Positions 4,974 through 10,306 of a stretch of DNA of 10,306 bases are shown here, piece after piece. This DNA comes from Treponema sp. (GTDB taxonomy: Bacteria; Spirochaetota; Spirochaetia; Treponematales; Breznakiellaceae), in NCBI GenBank assembly GCA_009786495.1, contig WQTB01000002.1, forward strand, positions 6,003 to 16,308, in the 5' to 3' direction. The position numbers and the translations under genes were made by a program. Positions within the stretch are counted from its first letter, which is position 1. Every line of letters begins with the position of its first letter. The notes beneath the pieces were generated by a model. The model saw nothing but the letters and a program-made list of their open reading frames with translations. It was not told where the DNA came from and did not search any database.

Positions 4974-5604
4974 CGGGCCGGCAGGCTCGGGGAAAAGCAC
5001 AATAGCGAAGATGCTTGCGGAAAAATTAAAAGACAGTAACGGAAATGAGTTCACGTATATAAATTCAGGACGACTGTACAGAGCGATTACGCTGGGTTGT
5101 CTGCGTTTAAAAATCGATATAAAAAACAGCGAAAAAGTGATTGAATATGCCAAAAATATCGAAATTTCATATAAAAAAGACACTGTTTTTCTTAACGGGG
5201 AAAATGTAACAGAACTGCTTCATACTGATGAAATCGACAAATATTCATCGCCTTTATCGGCGATTGTTCCCGTGCGGCGAATTGTAAACAGCCTAATAAG
5301 AAAGCTCGCGGGCGGACAGAATATTGTAATAGAAGGCAGGGACATGACAACTGTAGTTTTCCCTGATGCGGAACACCGTTTCTATCTTGACGCGTCCGCG
5401 GATTCAAGGGCAAAGCGGCGTTTTGATCAGGGGGTTTCAGCTCTTTCTTTGGAAGAGATTAAAAAAGCTATTTCTGAACGCGATGAAATTGACAGGAATA
5501 AAGCCGAAGGAAGCCTAAAAATCGCCGAAGGCGTTCAATATTTGGATACAAGTGACTTGACGATTATCCAAGTTTATGAGAAATTGATAGAGAGCATAGA
5601 TTAA
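4957..5604 (+). CDS. cmk: Cytidylate (CMP/dCMP) kinase
   Basis: Transfers phosphate from ATP to CMP or dCMP in pyrimidine nucleotide recycling, in the cytoplasm. The 215-residue product has the P-loop GPAGSGKST (7-15), the CMP-binding segment NSGRLYR (36-42), the GRDMTTVVFPDA motif (127-138) and the lid/CMP-contact motif RDEIDRNK (175-182). All key residues known from E. coli Cmk are present, although the first Asp of the usual DSG is Asn here. GGAGA six nt before the ATG supports the start, which lies inside the last codons of the pseudouridine synthase gene. It is 19 nt upstream of rpsA, a cmk-rpsA order conserved across many bacteria. In Treponema pallidum I recall the two as one fused reading frame; here they are clearly separate. 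Confidence 0.95.
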   Translation: MVIAIDGPAGSGKSTIAKMLAEKLKDSNGNEFTYINSGRLYRAITLGCLRLKIDIKNSEKVIEYAKNIEISYKKDTVFLNGENVTELLHTDEIDKYSSPLSAIVPVRRIVNSLIRKLAGGQNIVIEGRDMTTVVFPDAEHRFYLDASADSRAKRRFDQGVSALSLEEIKKAISERDEIDRNKAEGSLKIAEGVQYLDTSDLTIIQVYEKLIESID

Positions 5605-5623
5605 CTTATAAGGGAAGTAGAAA

Positions 5624-7345
5624 ATGGCTGAGAGGGAAGTGGGCCAGGACACGAGTCCTGTAAAAGACGGAGAAAACATTCAAACCCAGTTACAGGAGGA
5701 GTACCTGAAGTCGCTTGAGCAGCTCGAAGAAGGGCAGCTCATAGAAGGAAAAGTAATTCAGGTTACATCAGATCAGGTATTTATTGACGTAGGTTACAAG
5801 TCGGAAGGTAAAATTCCGATTTCAGAATTTACAGAGATTCCGAATATCGGAGAAACAGTACCTGTTATTCTGATCGCTAAAGAAAACAAGCACGGCGAAG
5901 TAATTGTTTCAAAACAAAAAGCAGACGCGAAACTTTTCTGGAAAAATCTGCGTCAGGCGTTCGCAGAAAAAAAATCCGTGGAAGGAAAGGTAGAAAAGCA
6001 GGTTAAGGGCGGCTTTGACGTAAATCTCGGCGCCGGCGTTCACGCGTTTCTCCCTGTAAGTCAGGCGGATATACAGAAACTTGAAAACCCCGAAAAAATT
6101 CTAAACACGAAAATAACAGTATACGTGGAACGTCTTTACTCGGACGGAAAAATAAATATAGTCGTTAACAGGCGCAAGTTCATGGAAGAAGACCTTGACC
6201 GCAAACGCAATGATTTCTTTGAAAATACTCCGATTGGCACGGATGTTGACGGCGTTGTAAAAAGCTTCACTTCATTCGGCGCGTTTATCGACCTTGGCGG
6301 TTTTGACGGACTTCTGCACATTAACGACATGAGCTGGGGGCATGTAACGCGGCCTAAGGATTTTGTTAAAAAAGGCCAGGAAATCCGCCTAAAAGTTATA
6401 CGCATAGATCGCCAGGAAAAAAGAATCAATCTTTCCCTTAAGCATTATACAAGCGACCCGTGGGTGCATTTTGAAGAAAAGTACCATGTAAATGACATTA
6501 TTAAAGGCAAGGTGACAAAACTCACGGACTTCGGCGCGTTTATCGAACTCGAAGAAGGCATAGAAGGACTTGCGCATATTTCCGAGTTTTCATGGCTAAA
6601 AAAAGTCCAGAAACCGCAGGATATGTTAAAAGCGGGCGATTTAGTCGAGTGCATGATTCTGGGTTATGATCTTCAGGCGGGTAGGGTTTCTTTGGGTCTC
6701 AAGCAAGTTCAAGATAATCCCTGGGAATCAATCGAAAAGAAATATCCTGTCGGCGCAAGGATTAAAAGAAAAATTGTTAAAGTGACAAATGCGGGCGCGT
6801 TCATCGAGCTTGAAGAAGGCATTGACGGATTCCTTCATTCCGACGATATGTCATGGACAAGAAAATCCAAAAACTTCGGGCTTGTTCAGGGGCAGGAAAT
6901 CGAGGTAATGGTGATTTCTGTCGATTTAGACAGCAGGAACATCAAGCTGGGAGTAAAGCAGCTGACTGACGACCCCTGGAAAAATTTCAACGAGAATTAC
7001 AAGCCGGGTTCCCCTGTGGAAGGCGAAGTCGCGTCCGTTACAGATTTTGGCGTATTCCTTAAGGTTCCGGGCGGCATCGAAGGGCTTATCCATAAAACAA
7101 ATCTTGTGGAAAAACGCGATGAAGACCCGGACGAAGCGCTTAAGAAATTCAAAGTCGGAGACAAAATTAAAGCGATAGTGCTGGAAATACAAAGCGACAG
7201 ACAAAAAGTCGCCTTCTCAATCCGTGATTATCAGAAAAAAGTGCAAAGGGAAGAAATATCGCGGTATATGACAGGCGAAGAATCATCTGATTCAACTTAT
7301 ACGCTTGGTTCTGTGCTTAAGTCTAAAAATTCCCAGGATGAATGA
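5624..7345 (+). CDS. rpsA: 30S ribosomal protein S1
   Basis: RNA-binding protein of the small subunit that recruits and unfolds mRNA for initiation. The 573-residue product has six S1 (OB-fold) repeats at about residues 37-100, 117-184, 204-273, 289-361, 376-446 and 462-534. The first two are divergent, as expected for ribosome-docking repeats. Repeats 3 to 6 carry the RNA-binding pattern FGAFIDL/FGAFIEL...GLLHINDMSW or close variants, with GAF/GVF cores in all four. The length and domain count match the full-length E. coli type (557 residues) rather than the four-domain low-GC Gram-positive type. The start is supported by AAGGGA eight nt before the ATG. Acidic tails flank the repeats at both ends. 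Full-length S1 fits the weak Shine-Dalgarno sites of some neighbouring genes. Confidence 0.97.
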   Translation: MAEREVGQDTSPVKDGENIQTQLQEEYLKSLEQLEEGQLIEGKVIQVTSDQVFIDVGYKSEGKIPISEFTEIPNIGETVPVILIAKENKHGEVIVSKQKADAKLFWKNLRQAFAEKKSVEGKVEKQVKGGFDVNLGAGVHAFLPVSQADIQKLENPEKILNTKITVYVERLYSDGKINIVVNRRKFMEEDLDRKRNDFFENTPIGTDVDGVVKSFTSFGAFIDLGGFDGLLHINDMSWGHVTRPKDFVKKGQEIRLKVIRIDRQEKRINLSLKHYTSDPWVHFEEKYHVNDIIKGKVTKLTDFGAFIELEEGIEGLAHISEFSWLKKVQKPQDMLKAGDLVECMILGYDLQAGRVSLGLKQVQDNPWESIEKKYPVGARIKRKIVKVTNAGAFIELEEGIDGFLHSDDMSWTRKSKNFGLVQGQEIEVMVISVDLDSRNIKLGVKQLTDDPWKNFNENYKPGSPVEGEVASVTDFGVFLKVPGGIEGLIHKTNLVEKRDEDPDEALKKFKVGDKIKAIVLEIQSDRQKVAFSIRDYQKKVQREEISRYMTGEESSDSTYTLGSVLKSKNSQDE

Positions 7346-7364
7346 ATAATTTTTAAGGACGGCT

Positions 7365-8888
7365 ATGCTGTCAAATATTGATGTAAATAAATTTCACACC
7401 CTGATAGAGATCAATTCTCTGATAAATTCGAATTACAGGGATACGCACAGCCTTTTGTCGAAAATCATGGAATCGGCGACGCTTCTTGCAGGCGCAGAAG
7501 CGTCAAGCCTTTTGCTCCTTGACAAGCAAAAAAATGTTTTATTTTTTGAAGTAGCGCTTGGATCAAAGGGCAGCGAAGTAAAAAAATACACTGTAAAAAT
7601 GGGCGAAGGAATCGCAGGCTGGGTAGCGCAGAAAAATAAATCGCTGATAGTGAATGATGTTGAAAATGACAAACGCCACTTGAGTAATATCGGCGAAGAA
7701 ATAAATTATAAGTCAAATACAATAATGGCGGTTCCGATGCGGATAAAAGATGAATGTATCGGAGTGCTTGAAGTTATAAATAAAAAATCAGAAACCGGTT
7801 TTTCGCAGAATGACATTGAATGGCTCGAAATCTTCGCAAATCAGGCGGCATTGGCGATTGTCAACGCAAAGAACATGGAAGAGGCGCAGAGTAAAATACA
7901 GAAACTTGAAAACCAGATTCACGATACGCAGTATCACACAATCGTGACAAAAAGCCCGGTTATCCTTGAAAAACTTGACATGATAGAACGCATCGCAAAA
8001 ACAGATTCATCGGCGCTGATCCTGGGAGAGAGCGGGGTAGGCAAGGAACTGTTCGCGGAGCAGATTCATTTAAAAAGCCCGCGCAGGGACGCGCCTTTTA
8101 TCAGGGTAAACTGCGCGGCTCTTCCTGAAGGGCTTTTGGAAAGCGAACTTTTCGGCCATGTTAAAGGCGCGTTTACAAACGCAATCGCGAACAGGAAAGG
8201 CCGGTTTGAACTTGCGGACGGAGGAACAATTTTTCTTGACGAAATCGGAGACCTTCCGCTTTCCCTGCAGGCCAAGATTTTGCGCGTAATACAGGAAAGG
8301 AAATTTGAAAAAGTCGGCTCTGACTCGACCGTTACCGTTAATGTAAGAATAGTGGCTGCGACAAACAGGGACCTTGAAGAGCAGGTTCAAAAAAACGAAT
8401 TCCGCGGCGATTTATATTACCGTTTGAATGTTCTGCCTGTTTACATTCCGCCGCTTCGCCAGCGCCCCGAAGACATCCCCGAGCTTGCGGAATATTTTCT
8501 TAAGCATTACATGAACGAGACAAAAAAACAATTTAACGGGTTTTCGCAGGATGCCCTTCGCATTATATTGTCTTATTCATGGCCCGGTAATGTCCGCGAA
8601 CTTCAGAACTGCATAGAAAGAGCGTGCGTAATCGGCAAGAATAAGTGGATAGAACCTGATGATCTTTTTTTGAAAAATCGTTATGATAAGGGAGTTGACA
8701 TATCAGACGACGAAGAGCCGGCGGAGCGGAACTTGAAAAACGCGGTCAGTGTTTTTAAGTCCAGTTTTATCAGAAAAGTTCTAGATGAAAACAGCTGGAA
8801 CCAGACGGAAACCGCAAGGGCTCTTGATATACAGCGCACTTATTTGTCAAGATTGATAAAAGAGCTTAATATAACACCCAAGGAGTGA
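7365..8888 (+). CDS. Sigma54-dependent transcriptional activator with GAF sensor domain
   Basis: Bacterial enhancer-binding protein of 507 residues that would remodel RNA polymerase-sigma54 by ATP hydrolysis. The domain order is a GAF sensor (about 25-170), a linker helix (171-190), a central AAA+ domain (about 193-435) and a C-terminal Fis-type helix-turn-helix (about 465-500, NQTETARALDIQRTYLSRLI). The Walker A motif is GESGVGKE (221-228), Walker B is GGTIFLDEIG (286-295), with the Arg-finger region RGDLYYRLN (347-355) and sensor II WPGNVREL (406-413). The sigma54-contacting loop reads GAFTNA (268-273) instead of GAFTGA. The family resembles NifA/FhlA/NorR-like regulators; the ligand is unknown. 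AAGGA sits five nt before the ATG, 19 nt after rpsA, and no terminator is visible between them. Its stop overlaps the Shine-Dalgarno zone of the TPR gene. Confidence 0.93.
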   Translation: MLSNIDVNKFHTLIEINSLINSNYRDTHSLLSKIMESATLLAGAEASSLLLLDKQKNVLFFEVALGSKGSEVKKYTVKMGEGIAGWVAQKNKSLIVNDVENDKRHLSNIGEEINYKSNTIMAVPMRIKDECIGVLEVINKKSETGFSQNDIEWLEIFANQAALAIVNAKNMEEAQSKIQKLENQIHDTQYHTIVTKSPVILEKLDMIERIAKTDSSALILGESGVGKELFAEQIHLKSPRRDAPFIRVNCAALPEGLLESELFGHVKGAFTNAIANRKGRFELADGGTIFLDEIGDLPLSLQAKILRVIQERKFEKVGSDSTVTVNVRIVAATNRDLEEQVQKNEFRGDLYYRLNVLPVYIPPLRQRPEDIPELAEYFLKHYMNETKKQFNGFSQDALRIILSYSWPGNVRELQNCIERACVIGKNKWIEPDDLFLKNRYDKGVDISDDEEPAERNLKNAVSVFKSSFIRKVLDENSWNQTETARALDIQRTYLSRLIKELNITPKE

Positions 8889-8890
8889 TA

Positions 8891-9625
8891 ATGCAAAGCG
8901 GCAATGAAAAAATCAGCCTGTCAAAAAGCCATGATGCGGCAAAAGATTCAGGATTCAGCAGCGAGAAACTTAATGAATTTTTCAGTAAGAACAGAAAAGG
9001 AATTTTAGTAATAACCGGAGTAGTGATATTTCTTTTAATCGGATTGATTGCCTTTTTTGTTATAAGCGACAATCTGGAAAAAAAAGCCATCGCCGGAATC
9101 GAAGAGTTAAACGAGAAGTACGAAGAACTCTATTATAATATTAATGATGATGAACATTCAGCCGAAGTGAACAGTCTGCTTGCGGAGCTTGAAACATTCG
9201 CCGGTAATAAAAAAGGTTTTGCCGCAAGCAAGGCATGGTCGTTAACCGCCAGCATTCATTCAGGCAGGGAAGATTTTTCAAAAGCCGAAGAAGCATGGGT
9301 AAAGTCAGCGCAAACCGGAGAGAAAACATATCTGGGTCCCATAGCTTATTTTCAGGCTGCCATCGCGGCGGAAAAACAAAACAGGCTTGAAAAAGCAATT
9401 GAATATCTTACAAAATGTACTTCGCACAGCTTTGAGTTCCCCGACGGTCCGCGCGCGCAGTTTAATATCGGACGGCTGTACGAACAGCTTGGAAATAAAC
9501 CGCTTGCAATCGAAGCGTACCGCGCGTTACTTTTGAATTACCAGTGGGAATATGACACAATGAATCCTGTTAATTTATTCTGGCACAATCTTGCAAGAGA
9601 CAGGATAATCATTCTTGAGATTTAA
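8891..9625 (+). CDS. Membrane-anchored tetratricopeptide-repeat protein
   Basis: A 244-residue protein with a charged cytoplasmic N-terminus (1-37), one strong transmembrane helix (about 38-59, ILVITGVVIFLLIGLIAFFV) and a soluble, alpha-helical C-terminal domain outside the membrane. The C-terminal part has TPR-like helical pairs: YFQAAIAAEKQNRLEKAIEYL, then a second pair at ARAQFNIGRLYEQLGNKPLA followed by IEAYRALL (roughly residues 155-222). The layout recalls YfgM-type inner-membrane TPR proteins that partner secretion or envelope-assembly factors, but that link is only structural. The start is ATG 8891, with AAGGAG five nt upstream; the GTG at 8885 overlaps that Shine-Dalgarno and is not credible. 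It follows the sigma54 activator by 2 nt, so the two are probably co-translated. Confidence 0.88.
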   Translation: MQSGNEKISLSKSHDAAKDSGFSSEKLNEFFSKNRKGILVITGVVIFLLIGLIAFFVISDNLEKKAIAGIEELNEKYEELYYNINDDEHSAEVNSLLAELETFAGNKKGFAASKAWSLTASIHSGREDFSKAEEAWVKSAQTGEKTYLGPIAYFQAAIAAEKQNRLEKAIEYLTKCTSHSFEFPDGPRAQFNIGRLYEQLGNKPLAIEAYRALLLNYQWEYDTMNPVNLFWHNLARDRIIILEI

Positions 9626-9632
9626 TCTGCGT

Positions 9633-10306
9633 ATGCGCGTATGGCATGGCTGTTTCCGCTTTGTCATTTTTTTAATATTCGCGTTTTTCGTATCATCCTG
9701 CGGAATAGAAGATTACTTTTATCTTCCGCAGGTGCCGCAGCCAAAAAGAATATTTAATACAGAAGCGGAGATATATCTTCCTAAAATCAGTTCTGAATAT
9801 ATATATTTTGAGAATTACGCGATATTCTATAAAATATATGTCAGCGCGAATAATAACGCGACAATTGAGGATCCGCCCGAATATGTTTCAAGCGAATACC
9901 GCAGCGATTATAATGCGATAAATCCGTATACGTATCCTTCAAATACTTTAGCGAATACATCAATAGAGCAGCTCCTAAGAAGCCGTAATTTTCATGAACT
10001 GTCATTTATGGGCAGGGATAACCTTTCGATGATGCCTGAAGGCGATACCTTAATGATCGTATTTCCCGCGGTTTCAGGCGATCTTCCGTATGCGGCATTA
10101 AAAAGCAGTCCGGCAAATGAAGTGTCACTAATGCGCTCTGTCAGCAGTCCTGTCCCAAACCAGTATTTTTTAAATTCAAATGAGTTAAGAATCGATGCAA
10201 GAAACACGGATGTAGCAAAAAACGCAAACGGTCTTTATGCCTATGTTTCAATGTATATTGTCGCTGTAGGATATGACTCGTTATCATCATCGCCGACATT
10301 TACATA
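9633..10306 (+). CDS. Putative spirochaetal lipoprotein, 3' end outside window
   Basis: A reading frame of 224 codons runs open to the window edge. The N-terminus is a type II signal peptide: a basic start (MRVWHGCFRF), a hydrophobic core (VIFLIFAFFV) and the lipobox VSSC, so Cys23 would be lipidated and the protein anchored to a membrane facing the periplasm or surface. The mature part is rich in Tyr, Ser and Asn, with segments such as YIYFENYAIFYKIYVSANNN. I recognise no enzyme or known fold in it. It follows the TPR gene by 7 nt. An alternative start is TTG at 9615, which overlaps the TPR stop and has AGGA nine nt upstream; it would add six residues to the n-region. ATG 9633 has only a weak GAG at 13 nt. 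The co-localised membrane TPR protein may belong to the same envelope pathway, but this is inference. Confidence 0.8.
   Translation, partial: MRVWHGCFRFVIFLIFAFFVSSCGIEDYFYLPQVPQPKRIFNTEAEIYLPKISSEYIYFENYAIFYKIYVSANNNATIEDPPEYVSSEYRSDYNAINPYTYPSNTLANTSIEQLLRSRNFHELSFMGRDNLSMMPEGDTLMIVFPAVSGDLPYAALKSSPANEVSLMRSVSSPVPNQYFLNSNELRIDARNTDVAKNANGLYAYVSMYIVAVGYDSLSSSPTFT

Noticed and set aside
6235..6250. TGGCAC-GGATG-TTGAC in rpsA as a sigma54 promoter
   Set aside because: The -12 GC is missing (TTGAC) and it lies within conserved S1-repeat codons with no gene start nearby.
9581..9595. Sigma54-like -24/-12 element (TGGCAC-AATC-TTGCA) just before the lipoprotein gene
   Set aside because: The distance between GG and GC is 9 nt instead of the 10 that sigma54 promoters need, and the site lies inside the TPR coding region. 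It is tempting given the upstream activator but not supportable without transcript data.

Overview
The window is chromosomal DNA of a spirochaete, most likely a Treponema or close relative. The evidence is a PPi-dependent phosphofructokinase of the long type, a scpA-scpB-RsuA/RluB-type pseudouridine synthase-cmk-rpsA cluster of the kind seen in treponemes, a spirochaete-style lipoprotein signal, and moderate-to-low GC with A-rich spacers. This is inference from recognisable protein families; no database search was possible.

Left part (1-1893, mostly minus strand). A pfp gene reads leftward and runs off the left edge. Upstream of it on the same strand lies a 29-codon, GTG-started gene for an extremely basic peptide of the AURKAIP1/COX24 (mS38/bS22-like) ribosomal protein family, with an excellent Shine-Dalgarno and a near-consensus sigma70 promoter. 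A divergent promoter serves a small nitroreductase gene on the plus strand.

Middle (2482-2975). tRNA-Glu(UUC) has its own promoter and a perfect intrinsic terminator. It is followed by a 156/155-nt direct repeat whose left edge is the last 18 nt of the tRNA. The two copies are separated by a 68-nt segment of three short hairpins. The second copy carries the terminator again and a perfect extended -10 element just before scpA.

Right part (2976-10306, all plus strand). The genes are tightly packed and probably form one operon or a set of overlapping transcription units. Order: scpA, scpB (SMC partners for chromosome segregation), an rRNA pseudouridine synthase that appears to start with a rare AUU codon overlapping the scpB stop, cmk (CMP kinase), rpsA (six-domain ribosomal protein S1), a GAF/AAA+/Fis sigma54 activator with a variant GAFTNA loop, a membrane-anchored TPR-like protein, and the 5' part of a lipoprotein gene cut by the window edge.

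Most of the window is conserved housekeeping. The unusual parts are the very small ribosomal-protein-like gene, the tRNA-derived repeat and hairpin cassette, the AUU start, and the sigma54 activator placed behind rpsA. I did not see a defence system, a CRISPR array, a transposase or an integrase.
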